A stretch of DNA of 45,806 nucleotides. It comes from Thermoplasmatota archaeon. Its GTDB lineage: Archaea > Thermoplasmatota > Penumbrarchaeia > Penumbrarchaeales > Penumbrarchaeaceae. Where the stretch lies: assembly GCA_025457865.1 (NCBI GenBank), contig JALOTP010000009.1:1-45806 (forward strand), in the 5' to 3' direction. Each line of letters starts with the position of its first letter. Position 1 is the stretch's first letter. Positions 7,699-16,259 of the stretch are shown in pieces. The notes below the pieces were generated by a model. That model saw only the letters and a program-made list of their open reading frames with translations. It was not told the DNA's origin and did no database searches. The position numbers and the translations under genes were made by a program.

Positions 7699-7998
7699 AT
7701 GTATGTTGGTGCTATTTTCTACGATTTCAAATTCGACAGGATAGATGAGGCGGTTGAAGTATGGGAGGAACATGTGGTCCCATCGGCCAAGAAGATGGAG
7801 GGCTTCATAAAGGCCGACCTATTCATCGACCCAAAGACAGGCAAAGGGCTCGATATCGGTTACTGGCGGTCCAAAGAGGATGGTATCCGTTTCAGGGATA
7901 ACGGACTCTTCGATCTGCTGGTCAAGGAAATGTCACCTTACCTCAAGGAAGAACCTACAAGGCAGATGTACAAAGTGATGGTCTCTGACCTGCTCTAG
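7699..7998 (+). CDS. Small dimeric alpha/beta-barrel (ABM-like) protein
   Basis: The 99-aa product (MYVGAIFYDFKF...) has the length and beta-alpha-beta-beta-alpha-beta pattern of antibiotic-biosynthesis-monooxygenase-like dimeric barrels: VVPSAKKMEGFIKADLF, then DIGYWRSKEDGIRF. ATG 7699 is preferred over 7675 because GGAGG (7687-7691) stands 7 bases before it. A TATA-like ATTAAATAC (7651-7659) gives it its own promoter. It converges on purQ with a 4-base overlap of the gene ends. Substrate and function are unknown; many such proteins are haem or quinone related, but nothing here shows that. Confidence 0.65.
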   Translation: MYVGAIFYDFKFDRIDEAVEVWEEHVVPSAKKMEGFIKADLFIDPKTGKGLDIGYWRSKEDGIRFRDNGLFDLLVKEMSPYLKEEPTRQMYKVMVSDLL

Positions 7999-8834
7999 AA
8001 CTTTCTGGATATGTGTTCGATTATGGAACGGAAGATATCCTGGCCATCTCCCTCGACCGTACCTGTCCTCCTTCTGTACCAATCCGGATGGGTGTTCCTG
8101 TAGAAAACCCTCTCGGGATGGGGCATTAGCCCGAACACATTCCCGTCCGAGTTGGTTATCCCTGCTATGTTGAACCTGCTCCCGTTGGGATTGAATGGAT
8201 AGGGTGCTTCGACATCCCCCTGCTCGTCGCAGTACCTGAAAACGAGCCTGTCCTCATCGAAGAGCCTCTTGAACAACCTATCCTCTTCCTCCTGCGGGAA
8301 CATGAACTTGCCCTCAGCGTGGGCGGATGGGATGAGCCTCAGTTCGTTCTCCTTGAGCCCTCTTGTCCAGAGGCACCTTCCCCTGTTCACATGTTTTAAG
8401 AGAGTGGGCCTGCATTCGTACTTCCCCGAATCGTTGGAATGCAGAACGGCCTCTGGCTGGTCAGGCATTGTCCCTGAGAATCCAGGGAGGATACCGAGCT
8501 CTACCATTATCTGAAATCCGTTACAGAACCCTCCAACGGCCCGGCCATTGTCTATGAAGCGGACCAGGTCCTTGCGTACGGATGCTTTCAGTCTTGCGGC
8601 GAATATCGCCCCCGCCCTGATATAATCACCGGCCGAGAAACCACCCGGGAACATCAGTATATGGTAGTCCTCCAGTGACCGTTCCTCTCCTGCAATGGTA
8701 TCCCTCCCTTCAAGCTGTTTCAGATGGACCATTTCAGGGGCTGCGCCCAGCCTCTTGAAAGCATCGAAGGTCTCCTGTTCGCAATTGGTCCCTTCCATAC
8801 GGAGGATGCAAACCCTGATCTCGTTCGCTCTCAT
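7995..8834 (-). CDS. purQ: Phosphoribosylformylglycinamidine synthase, glutaminase subunit PurQ
   Basis: PurQ hydrolyses glutamine and passes ammonia to PurL for the FGAR to FGAM step of purine synthesis. The product (279 aa) is a class I amidotransferase: the nucleophile Cys sits in GGFCNGFQIMVELG and the catalytic His/Glu in MPHPERVF near the C-terminus, with HAEGKF in between. The start at 8834 is set by GGAGGC (8841-8846) and lies 2 bases after the purL stop. The frame stays open upstream to 8873 inside purL, but that extension is not supported. It is the last gene of the purS-purL-purQ operon. The length is somewhat above the shortest PurQ proteins (about 220-230 aa) that pair with PurS, because of extra sequence in the second half. 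Confidence 0.95.
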   Translation of the reverse strand: MRANEIRVCILRMEGTNCEQETFDAFKRLGAAPEMVHLKQLEGRDTIAGEERSLEDYHILMFPGGFSAGDYIRAGAIFAARLKASVRKDLVRFIDNGRAVGGFCNGFQIMVELGILPGFSGTMPDQPEAVLHSNDSGKYECRPTLLKHVNRGRCLWTRGLKENELRLIPSAHAEGKFMFPQEEEDRLFKRLFDEDRLVFRYCDEQGDVEAPYPFNPNGSRFNIAGITNSDGNVFGLMPHPERVFYRNTHPDWYRRRTGTVEGDGQDIFRSIIEHISRKF

Positions 8835-8836
8835 CT

Positions 8837-11197
8837 CTATGCCTCCAACTGGTCGGAGAGGGCGTTCCTCCACGTATGGTCAAGTATGTCAACGGGGATG
8901 TCGAGGACCGTTTCTGCCCTGTCGTGTATCCTGAGGCACGATCCTCCGGTAGAACCGATCTTCATGAAAGGTACGTCAAATCTCGACAGACAATCCTCGA
9001 CCTTCATACTGCTCTCGAGCGGGACTTCTAGCAGATACCTAGAATTGCTCTCCGAGAACAACCTGTTATCAAGCCTGGTTGGCCCGTTCATCAATGAAAT
9101 ATCTATCTCTGCTCCCATATGGCCTCCTATGCACATCTCAGATATGGCGACGCCGAGACCGCCTTCTGAAAGGTCATGGACAGCAGAGAGCATGTAACCC
9201 TTGTTCATCTCGAGAATGGATGCCATAGTCCTTTTACATAGGCTTATGTCCACATCAGGCACGCATGAGCACTTCTCTCCCATCAACCTGTAATAAACGC
9301 TCCCTCCCATCTCGTTCCCTGTCTTTCCCAGTAGATAGATGATGCTCCCTTCCTTCTTGAGGTCCGAGGTCGTTGCATCCGATATATCGTCAAGGATGCC
9401 CATCATCATGATCGTGGGGGTGGGTGGCACCTTACCGATCTCGGATTCGTTGTAGAGCGATACGTTCCCGGAGACCACAGGTATCATCATCTCCCTGACA
9501 AAGGTCCCAATCGCAGCACAGCTCTGTTCGAAGTCCCCGAGCCTGTCAGGCCGTTCAGGATTGCCGAAATTAAGGCAGTCATTGATGGAGTGTGGCCTTG
9601 CCCCGACCGAGACCAGGTTCCTGAGGGATTCCTCCAGAGCGCTCAAGGTACCCCTATAGGGGTCCAGTTCGCATAAATAGGGGTTGATATCGGCTGTAAT
9701 CGCAAGGCCCCTGTTCGACGATTCTAGAGGTTTCAGTACAGCAGCGTCGGACGGTCCAGGGGTAAAAGGCCTTCCTACCGCGGGTTTGATGACGGTCCTT
9801 CCCCGGACCTCATGGTCATACGTTCTGAACACCAGTTCCTTGGAGCAGATGTTAGGGTCCTTGAGAAGAGAAAGAAGAGCCCATTCCAAACCTGACCTGT
9901 CCGGTACGGGGAACCCCTCCCCTCCTACGGTCCTGTCAACTTTCTTGGGACTTATGACCCTGCAGTATTGGGGCCCACCGGTGAAGAACTCCAGGTCCAT
10001 ATCGAGAACCGTTGTTCCCTGCCACAGGGCCTTGATCCTATTCCCCTCAACGACCTCCCCGACCACCGATGCGGTCACATCCCATTTTTTAAAGACATGA
10101 AGGACCTTATCAACGTTCTCGGGAAGGACGCTTACCATCATCCTTTCCTGTGATTCCGAGACCCATATCTCCCAGGGGAGCAGACCTTCCTCCTTGAGCG
10201 GGATCCTATCGAGATGCACCACCGCTCCGCATCCTCCGGACAGGGCCATCTCCCCGGAAACACATGACAGCCCCCCTCCCCCAAGGTCTTTCATACCTTT
10301 TAGCAGCCCCATCTCATTGACCTCGAGACAAGCATGTATCAGGGGCTCTTTTATGATAGGATCACCTAGCTGAACGGAGCCACGGTCCTTTTCCTCCGAG
10401 CGGGACGATAGATCGGTAGATGCGAACGTGACCCCATGGATCCCATCTTTGCCCGTCCTTCCGCCAGCAAGGATGTAAACCTCTCCCGGGCCCCCGACCC
10501 TGCTGTGTATGACATGCTCCTTGCGGGCTATGCCCAGGGCTCCTACATTGACGAGAGGGTTTCCTGTATAACCCGGATGGAAAATTACTGTCCCTGCTAC
10601 GGTTGGTATCCCTATCCTGTTACCGTAATCCCTGATGCCAGCAACCACACCGGAAAAGATGTACTTGGGATGATTGACCCCCTCTGGTATCGACCTGTAA
10701 GGGGTATCCAGCGGACCGAAGAAAAGTGGATCTATGACCGCTATGGGCTGGGCCCCCATGCAGACCACATCCCTGATTATCCCCCCAACACCTGTTGCGG
10801 CTCCGCCATATGGTCCGATCGCAGAGGGGTGATTGTGCGATTCAAGGCCAACTACATAGACATGCTCATCATCGAACTCGACGACGCCAGCATCCTCATC
10901 ATGGCTCACGACCCAAGGTTGCCCCATCCCGAAGAAATGTTTCTTCATATAGAACTTGGAGGATTTGTAACAGCAGTGCTCGGACCAGGCTTGACCGAGT
11001 GCTTCGAGCTCGATATCATTAGGGTCTCTTCCCTCGCTCAGGAAATAATCCCTGACCCTCTGCATCTCCTCCAAGGAAAGGCCTATCCTCAGATGACCAG
11101 ATACCGCCATCAGCTCCTCTTCCGATGCCTTGGATAAGAGGACCCTCCTTACGGTCGTATCCAGGTCCAGCTTGTTGAAAAGATGCGTAGGTTCCAT
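8837..11197 (-). CDS. purL: Phosphoribosylformylglycinamidine synthase subunit PurL (small type)
   Basis: This is the ATP-dependent synthetase subunit making FGAM from FGAR and ammonia in purine biosynthesis. The 786-aa length matches small-type PurL that works with separate PurS and PurQ. The ATP-grasp-like signature LESHNHPSAIGPYGG and the IRDVVCMGA segment are present, as are the second-half repeats (HDLSEGGLGVAISEM, SGNVSLYNE). PurS lies 9 bases upstream and PurQ 2 bases downstream, so the three subunits of the complex are made from one message. Long frames on the opposite strand inside this gene are artefacts of its codon pattern. Confidence 0.97.
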   Translation of the reverse strand: MEPTHLFNKLDLDTTVRRVLLSKASEEELMAVSGHLRIGLSLEEMQRVRDYFLSEGRDPNDIELEALGQAWSEHCCYKSSKFYMKKHFFGMGQPWVVSHDEDAGVVEFDDEHVYVVGLESHNHPSAIGPYGGAATGVGGIIRDVVCMGAQPIAVIDPLFFGPLDTPYRSIPEGVNHPKYIFSGVVAGIRDYGNRIGIPTVAGTVIFHPGYTGNPLVNVGALGIARKEHVIHSRVGGPGEVYILAGGRTGKDGIHGVTFASTDLSSRSEEKDRGSVQLGDPIIKEPLIHACLEVNEMGLLKGMKDLGGGGLSCVSGEMALSGGCGAVVHLDRIPLKEEGLLPWEIWVSESQERMMVSVLPENVDKVLHVFKKWDVTASVVGEVVEGNRIKALWQGTTVLDMDLEFFTGGPQYCRVISPKKVDRTVGGEGFPVPDRSGLEWALLSLLKDPNICSKELVFRTYDHEVRGRTVIKPAVGRPFTPGPSDAAVLKPLESSNRGLAITADINPYLCELDPYRGTLSALEESLRNLVSVGARPHSINDCLNFGNPERPDRLGDFEQSCAAIGTFVREMMIPVVSGNVSLYNESEIGKVPPTPTIMMMGILDDISDATTSDLKKEGSIIYLLGKTGNEMGGSVYYRLMGEKCSCVPDVDISLCKRTMASILEMNKGYMLSAVHDLSEGGLGVAISEMCIGGHMGAEIDISLMNGPTRLDNRLFSESNSRYLLEVPLESSMKVEDCLSRFDVPFMKIGSTGGSCLRIHDRAETVLDIPVDILDHTWRNALSDQLEA

Positions 11198-11206
11198 GTC
11201 AGACCC

Positions 11207-11449
11207 TCACGGGAATATGATCTCATAGGTATGGACAGCCGGATTTGTCAACAGACGTTTGCACATCTCCTCGACACGTTCCCTGGCCTTCTTCGGATCG
11301 ATCGTTTCCAGTTCCATATGATAGACCTTAACGCTCTTGACCGACAAGACCTCGTCGTAGCCAAGAAGCTCTAGCGATTTCTTCGTATTGGATCCCTCGG
11401 GGTCCGTAACACCTCTCTTTAAACCAACCCTGACCTCTACAACGACCAT
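11207..11449 (-). CDS. purS: Phosphoribosylformylglycinamidine synthase subunit PurS
   Basis: PurS is the small dimeric bridging subunit that docks PurQ onto PurL and helps channel ammonia. Using ATG 11449 gives about 80 residues, the normal PurS size: MVVVEVRVGLKRGVTDPEG, then LGYDEVLSVKSVKVYHMEL, matching the family's beta-alpha-beta pattern. The frame stays open upstream to 11527, but that would add 26 atypical residues across the promoter. A GGAAGTGA sequence stands just upstream of 11449 as a weak Shine-Dalgarno. It is the first gene of purSLQ. Confidence 0.93.
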   Translation of the reverse strand: MVVVEVRVGLKRGVTDPEGSNTKKSLELLGYDEVLSVKSVKVYHMELETIDPKKARERVEEMCKRLLTNPAVHTYEIIFP

Positions 11450-11496
11450 ACGAGTCACTTCCCGGGGTCCTTGTCCCCAGGGGTGTATCCCATGAA

Positions 11497-11506
11497 CATT
11501 TAAAAC
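11497..11506 (-). promoter_or_regulatory. TATA box for purSLQ
   Basis: On the minus strand the sequence GTTTTAAATG lies about 48 bases before the purS start. Transcription would begin near 11475, leaving a leader of about 25 bases. It faces away from the OPT promoter. Confidence 0.5.
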
Positions 11507-11568
11507 CTTATTCAAAACCCAGATCATGTATGATATGAAAAGGAATGCCTATTGGACCTGACCAACCA

Positions 11569-11577
11569 TTAAATATT
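11569..11577 (+). promoter_or_regulatory. TATA box for the OPT transporter gene
   Basis: TTAAATATT lies in the divergent purS/OPT intergenic region and is the best TATA match upstream of the transporter start at 11641. It predicts a leader of about 40 bases. Confidence 0.45.
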
Positions 11578-11640
11578 CTAACGGGCCTTTAAGATATAGG
11601 TCCTGGGGGGCATCGTTCTAAGTTAGGTCAGGGTGGCTCG

Positions 11641-13809
11641 ATGGTCGGTGTTAGAAGGTCCAAGTACAGGCAACCACTTACCTCAAAGGGTATAGAGAAC
11701 ATTGAGAAGGGCAGGATGGATTGGCTTGAACCCGATATGTTCTCCAATTTCAACACTGGTGCACTTGAACAGTACCTTGATGAGAAGAACAGGCGGGATG
11801 CCTTCAGGCCCGGTGTCTGGTCCTGGAAGAAGGTCATGATCGCCATCCTGATCGGTGCACTCTTCGCTATGGTGAACCAGTATGTTGGACTTAAGGTCGG
11901 GATGGTCATAGCGGGGTCTTGGTACATCGTCTACCTAATTGGCATGGTCCTGAGGTGGAGCCCCCCATCGCTCAACATAGCTGCCACTGCAAGCAACGGT
12001 GCCGCTATGATCTGTACCGGTTTCGTCTTCAGTTTCCCTGCCATTTACATATTAGCCCTGGACCCTGCTGAGATGGTGAACGGGAAGTTCCTCATAGACC
12101 ACACTGTACTGAGCGCCCTTCTTCCCATCGCCATTTCCGCCTCAATGATATCCGGGGTCCTCGGTGTGATGTACTTCATCATCTTCAGGAGGATATGGCT
12201 GGTCGAGGACCCTCTTCCCACCCCGGGTTTTGAGGCCTTGGTCAAACTGATGGACCTCTCCAGGGCCGTATCGCCAGAATCTTCCGCGCAGGCTAAGAGC
12301 TCCGCCTTGCAGGCACTGAAATGGATAAGCATATCGGGTTTCCTGACATTTTTAAGGGATTTCCCATTGTTCGATCCAGAACTACGGTTCAAACCTCTGG
12401 GAGGTTCGGTCTCCATATTGGACAGGGTCTCCGAAGGTTTAGGAGCCAGTAATTTTTACAGCGGCGGGGATTTCATATTCACAAAACCTCCGGCCCGGCT
12501 CCTTGATCTTAGGGTCAATATCATCCCGATCCAGTTCGGGGTCGGTTGGTTCATGAAGTTCCAAACGGCTCTCGTTATATTCCTTGGGACCTTTTTCACG
12601 GTCTTCGTTATCGTTCCGGCCGCTATTCTCCTCAAAGCACCCTATTTCTGGCCGAACTCAGGTGAATATTTCGATGTTTCCCAGATGCATCTGTTCTTCG
12701 GCGTGGACCTTGTCGATACGCTTTACAATGGTATCCCAAACTCTCCGGTCAGGGCAGCCTATTCCATGGCCCAGGTGATAGCGATAGGATGTATCCTCGG
12801 CGGAGGGCTGATCGCACTGGTCAAGATGCTCCCTGTCTTCAAGACGGTCATAGGGGATGTCCTTGTCTCTGTCGGTAAAGGGGACAGCGCCCCGCACAAA
12901 GCGGTCTATGTCCCAGGTAAAGGATGGTACGAATGGCCGGCACAACATATACTCATAGTTATGGCCGTTACCACCGTCCTGACCTGTATAATCTTCATCT
13001 TCGGTGGTTTCAATCCCGTCGCTTCCGTGATATTTTCTGTCCTCCTTGTCCTGTTGACGTTCATCCTTGGCGCCATAGCCGTCAAGGTGATGGGAGAGAC
13101 AGGGACCGAACCAGTTTCTGCGACCTCGTTCCTGGTCCTTCTGGCCCTCATGTTCACGTTCAATATCCTACTACCTGTGTTCGGAGTAAGGATGTCCCAA
13201 TCCGAGATCATAGTCATGTCCATCGTGGGAACAACGGTCTTTGGTGGGGCCATATCCATGTCAGGGGATGTGGTCACGAACTTCAAGGTAGGTCTCTACA
13301 CCGGTAACAGGCCTCATGACCTGGTCAAGGCCACAACCCTAGGGCTCATCCCCGGGGCCATCATCTCCGGGATATTCGCAGTCATATTCTCGGAGGGGCT
13401 CGCCACCGGTCAATTATCGGACCTTGCAGCCCCTCAGGCCCATGCCTTCTCGGTATTCGTCAAAGGACTGGTCGCCAATGCGATCCAGTGGAGGTTGTTC
13501 ATCTTCGGGCTTGGGCTGGGGGCCTTCCTTGAGCTTCTGGTCGGTATCGGTACGGCCTTCGGTTTGGGAATGTACCTTCCATTGAACATACAGATCCCAA
13601 TGCTTATGGGCGGCGCAGCAAGGGACCTATGGGAGAAGTACTACCTTGAACCCAAGGTCAAAAAGTACAACTGGGGCGAGGAGACCAGAACGATGAAGTT
13701 GATGGGAACCTACATGATGGCCACTGGCCTGATGGTCGGCGAAGCCGTAATAGGGACGATCGTGGCCCTTGTAATTGTCGTACCGTCACTGGGCAAGTTC
13801 CTTGGTTGA
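11641..13809 (+). CDS. OPT family oligopeptide (or metal-chelate) transporter
   Basis: The 722-aa integral membrane protein has a short hydrophilic N-terminus and about 14-16 hydrophobic segments. Signature stretches of the prokaryotic OPT family are visible: WSWKKVMIAILIGALFAMVNQYVGLKVG, split by a short loop from WSPPSLNIAATASNGAAM, and GETGTEPVSATSFLVL in the second half. The family takes up peptides or siderophore-metal chelates by proton symport. The start ATG has GGTGG a few bases upstream. It is divergent from purSLQ, and its 3' end overlaps the convergent small gene by 24 bases. Substrate is not deducible; peptide scavenging is the usual reading. Confidence 0.9.
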   Translation: MVGVRRSKYRQPLTSKGIENIEKGRMDWLEPDMFSNFNTGALEQYLDEKNRRDAFRPGVWSWKKVMIAILIGALFAMVNQYVGLKVGMVIAGSWYIVYLIGMVLRWSPPSLNIAATASNGAAMICTGFVFSFPAIYILALDPAEMVNGKFLIDHTVLSALLPIAISASMISGVLGVMYFIIFRRIWLVEDPLPTPGFEALVKLMDLSRAVSPESSAQAKSSALQALKWISISGFLTFLRDFPLFDPELRFKPLGGSVSILDRVSEGLGASNFYSGGDFIFTKPPARLLDLRVNIIPIQFGVGWFMKFQTALVIFLGTFFTVFVIVPAAILLKAPYFWPNSGEYFDVSQMHLFFGVDLVDTLYNGIPNSPVRAAYSMAQVIAIGCILGGGLIALVKMLPVFKTVIGDVLVSVGKGDSAPHKAVYVPGKGWYEWPAQHILIVMAVTTVLTCIIFIFGGFNPVASVIFSVLLVLLTFILGAIAVKVMGETGTEPVSATSFLVLLALMFTFNILLPVFGVRMSQSEIIVMSIVGTTVFGGAISMSGDVVTNFKVGLYTGNRPHDLVKATTLGLIPGAIISGIFAVIFSEGLATGQLSDLAAPQAHAFSVFVKGLVANAIQWRLFIFGLGLGAFLELLVGIGTAFGLGMYLPLNIQIPMLMGGAARDLWEKYYLEPKVKKYNWGEETRTMKLMGTYMMATGLMVGEAVIGTIVALVIVVPSLGKFLG

Positions 13810-14118
13810 ATCTTTCCTACCCCTTCTCATGTTCTTTGACCGCTTTTTAGAGGTCGGAGACCGCTTTTTTGGAACTATTGTCCTTAGGGCGAATTCCTTT
13901 GCCAGGTCCTCCGATTCCATGAAAGAGTCCTTTTTCATATCATAGACCAGTCTACCTTCAAGGCACATCTCCTCAACCGCCTTGCGGACCATCTCAGCGA
14001 AGATGGGACTATTTAAAAGGGTGTTCATCTGGTCCGCCATCTTGACGGTCCGGTCGGCTGCTCCCTTCTTGACCCTGACCTCTATACCCTCCTTCTTGTC
14101 ATCGGTGACATCGGTCAT
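13786..14118 (-). CDS. Small basic-tailed hypothetical protein
   Basis: The 110-aa product has a helical core (TVKMADQMNTLLNSPIFAEM, then RKAVEEMCLEGRLVYDM) and a strongly basic C-terminus (KKRSPTSKKRSKNMRRGRK) that could bind nucleic acid. I do not recognise the family. Codon usage resembles its neighbours and a GAAGGGGAAG stretch lies just upstream of ATG 14118. Its last 24 bases overlap the end of the convergent OPT gene, so its basic tail is partly encoded opposite the transporter C-terminus. It is divergent from the KaiC-like ATPase. Confidence 0.6.
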   Translation of the reverse strand: MTDVTDDKKEGIEVRVKKGAADRTVKMADQMNTLLNSPIFAEMVRKAVEEMCLEGRLVYDMKKDSFMESEDLAKEFALRTIVPKKRSPTSKKRSKNMRRGRKDSTKELAQ

Positions 14119-14185
14119 CTTCTTCCCCTTCTATGAGAAATACAGCGACATATTTATCTAAAGCACGACCCGATGGACATCCATC

Positions 14186-15559
14186 ATGTCCAATGGGCCT
14201 ATCCAGAATATACCGGATGAGATAATTAGCTTTTTCAGGGAGAATGTAGGGGATATGATCCTGGTCAAAGGCCCTCCAGGGTCTGGAAAGACATTATTCT
14301 CCCTTGAGTGCATGAAAGCCCTCTGTCAGAGAAAAAAAGGTATCACCATATTTCCCCGTATGGACCGGGAACAGCTCCTTTCTGAGTTCAACTGGCTATC
14401 AGACGACTTCTCAAAGGGGAATCTGATGGCCTTTCACGGAAATACCAAGATGGCCGACCCCAACTGGTTCAAGAGGGAGTTCGAGCTCCTATCGAGCAAG
14501 ATAGAAGGGGAACCCATCGGTTTCATGCTCTTCGATACCATAGATGCCATAACCGAAGAGTACGAGAACCCAGAAAGGAAGATGAAGGAGCTTATGTCTC
14601 TTGTTCAGAGCTCCAATGTATCTGCCATCATGGTCATGGAGAACGAGGGAACAACATACTTGGACCATCTGGCGGGGGCGATCGTCCATCTATCCGTCCA
14701 GGAGCTTGATAATAGGAAGTTCAGGGCACTGAACATAGAGAAGATGCGCGGGGTCGAGATAAGGAACCATAATTATCTGTTCACGCTCCATAACGGGACC
14801 TTCAAGGCCTTCAAGCCATATTCCCTTTCAAAGCCAAAGACGGTCAAATGGGTCTCTGTCGATGATACGTCCACCCATTTTTCCACCGGTCTGAAGGATA
14901 TGGACGATATCCTGAGCGGTGGTTACGCTCGGGGCTCCTATAATATCCTCGATGTTGATGATAATATATCCTCATCGGAATACCTGCTCTTATTGAGGCC
15001 CATACTATTGAACTTCCTCTCCCATGGGCTGGGGGTGCTGATGATACCTCCCGCTGGAGAACATCCAGAATCGCTCAGAGAGGATATCAAGAACTATCTA
15101 TCAGAGGACGAACTGAAGGAGAAGCTATACTTTTTAGACTATTTCTCAGGGACATCCAACAGGGAATATATCATACCTATGGGTGCACAGAAGAAGGAAG
15201 GGGTCCCCCACAGAGGACACGAGATCGTGAGCAATCTAAGGGGCAAGGAGAACAGACCCTACCTTGACTTCGTAGGACTAGACACCATGGAATACTTGAA
15301 CGGCGAGAACCTGACCCTGAGGCACCTCCTGACAGGTATATCCAACTGCAAGGTGGCAAAGACCCTGGGCATAGGGATAGCAAAGCCCGGGCTGAAGATC
15401 GGCCAGGGCATCAAGAACATGGCAGATGTATATCTTAGGATGGTCAAGATCCATTCCATCCCATGCTTCTACGGAATCAAACCCGAAACAGGTATCTATG
15501 CCATACTCCCCAACAAGGAGTTCGGATTCCCCAATTTGGAACTAGTCCCTCTCACCTGA
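14186..15559 (+). CDS. KaiC-like RecA-superfamily ATPase with a degenerate second domain
   Basis: The 457-aa product has two RecA-like domains. The first has Walker A GPPGSGKT at residues 29-36 and a Walker B-like strand IGFMLFDTIDAI near 110-120. The second starts with the KaiC-type lead STGLKDMDDILSGGYARGSYN but where the P-loop should be it reads LDVDDNISSS, with no GxxxxGK[ST], so it probably cannot bind ATP. Such archaeal KaiC/GvpD relatives are thought to act as regulators or signal-transduction ATPases rather than clocks. The start codon is ATG 14186. The last 8 bases overlap the convergent nob1 gene. Function is otherwise unknown. Confidence 0.7.
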   Translation: MSNGPIQNIPDEIISFFRENVGDMILVKGPPGSGKTLFSLECMKALCQRKKGITIFPRMDREQLLSEFNWLSDDFSKGNLMAFHGNTKMADPNWFKREFELLSSKIEGEPIGFMLFDTIDAITEEYENPERKMKELMSLVQSSNVSAIMVMENEGTTYLDHLAGAIVHLSVQELDNRKFRALNIEKMRGVEIRNHNYLFTLHNGTFKAFKPYSLSKPKTVKWVSVDDTSTHFSTGLKDMDDILSGGYARGSYNILDVDDNISSSEYLLLLRPILLNFLSHGLGVLMIPPAGEHPESLREDIKNYLSEDELKEKLYFLDYFSGTSNREYIIPMGAQKKEGVPHRGHEIVSNLRGKENRPYLDFVGLDTMEYLNGENLTLRHLLTGISNCKVAKTLGIGIAKPGLKIGQGIKNMADVYLRMVKIHSIPCFYGIKPETGIYAILPNKEFGFPNLELVPLT

Positions 15560-16052
15560 TCCTATCCCTTGACCTTACGGGTCTGACCTCGGAACCGCAT
15601 ATGGGGCATTCCTTCATGGCCATGTCCGTATAGAATCTTCCGCACCCCCTGCACCGAGGCTTCAAGATCCTCGTTTCACGAATGGTCCTATCCCCAAGTT
15701 CTCCCCCACCCGTGAATCTGATATGAAGGAACGAAAGGACGTTCTGAACCGCGAAATCGTCTGTAACGACTATGACTGTATGTCTTTCCAGGGCAAGGGC
15801 TATGACGCTCAGGTCGGCCTCAGAGAGCTTGGGCAGGTCCCCCGTTCTCCTAGCAGCTTCCATTGCGCTATCTTTATCCGTAGGGGTTAGGACCCTGAGA
15901 CCTGCATCAAGAAGAAGGACGAGTGATTTTTCCGGTCGTCCTTTGCTGACCTCCGTTCGGACCTCGTCCGTGATGAGAACGGAATCGAAACCGTTGGGTA
16001 TAGAGGTGAACTTCCCTGATAATAATGCAGATGAGTCCAGTATCAGGTCCAT
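15552..16052 (-). CDS. nob1: Nob1-type endoribonuclease: PIN domain plus zinc ribbon
   Basis: Nob1 cleaves the 3' end of pre-16S rRNA (site D) during small-subunit maturation. The 166-aa product shows the PIN start LILDSSALLSG (catalytic Asp6), further acidic residues in LSEADLSVIALA and VVTDDFAVQNV, and a C-terminal zinc ribbon CRGCG...CPICG followed by a basic tail. Length and order match archaeal Nob1. A TATA-like CTTTTTATCC lies at 16072-16085 on the minus strand, so the message is probably leaderless or nearly so. The end overlaps the KaiC-like gene by 8 bases. Confidence 0.88.
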   Translation of the reverse strand: MDLILDSSALLSGKFTSIPNGFDSVLITDEVRTEVSKGRPEKSLVLLLDAGLRVLTPTDKDSAMEAARRTGDLPKLSEADLSVIALALERHTVIVVTDDFAVQNVLSFLHIRFTGGGELGDRTIRETRILKPRCRGCGRFYTDMAMKECPICGSEVRPVRSRDRIR

Positions 16053-16071
16053 GATGGTCTATGATGACGAG

Positions 16072-16085
16072 CGGATAAAAAGCTT
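16072..16085 (-). promoter_or_regulatory. TATA box for nob1
   Basis: The minus-strand AGCTTTTTATCCGC stands about 25 bases before the nob1 ATG, the spacing expected for a leaderless archaeal transcript. Confidence 0.5.
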
Positions 16086-16259
16086 GAGGTTCTGATATCG
16101 GCCGCAGCTTTGCGGTGTTCATTCCGAAAGAAAGAATTTATATCTAGCAAACATCGTTTACGAAATTCAAAGCTCTGTGTTATATAACCTGAGCGAATGC
16201 AATGGCAAAGAGCGTAATTTACTAAGAGTTGCTGTCACCAATCTTTTAATCTTTCCTTA

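Noticed and set aside
9684..11137. Long open frames on the plus strand inside purL (including one of 233 codons)
   Set aside because: They are mirror frames of a strongly conserved PurL gene, lack ribosome sites and resemble no protein family.
16053..16259. A small RNA or gene in the gap between nob1 and the lipoprotein gene
   Set aside because: The 207 bases are AT-rich with scattered TATA-like sequences, but no ORF, stable hairpin or known motif could be supported.
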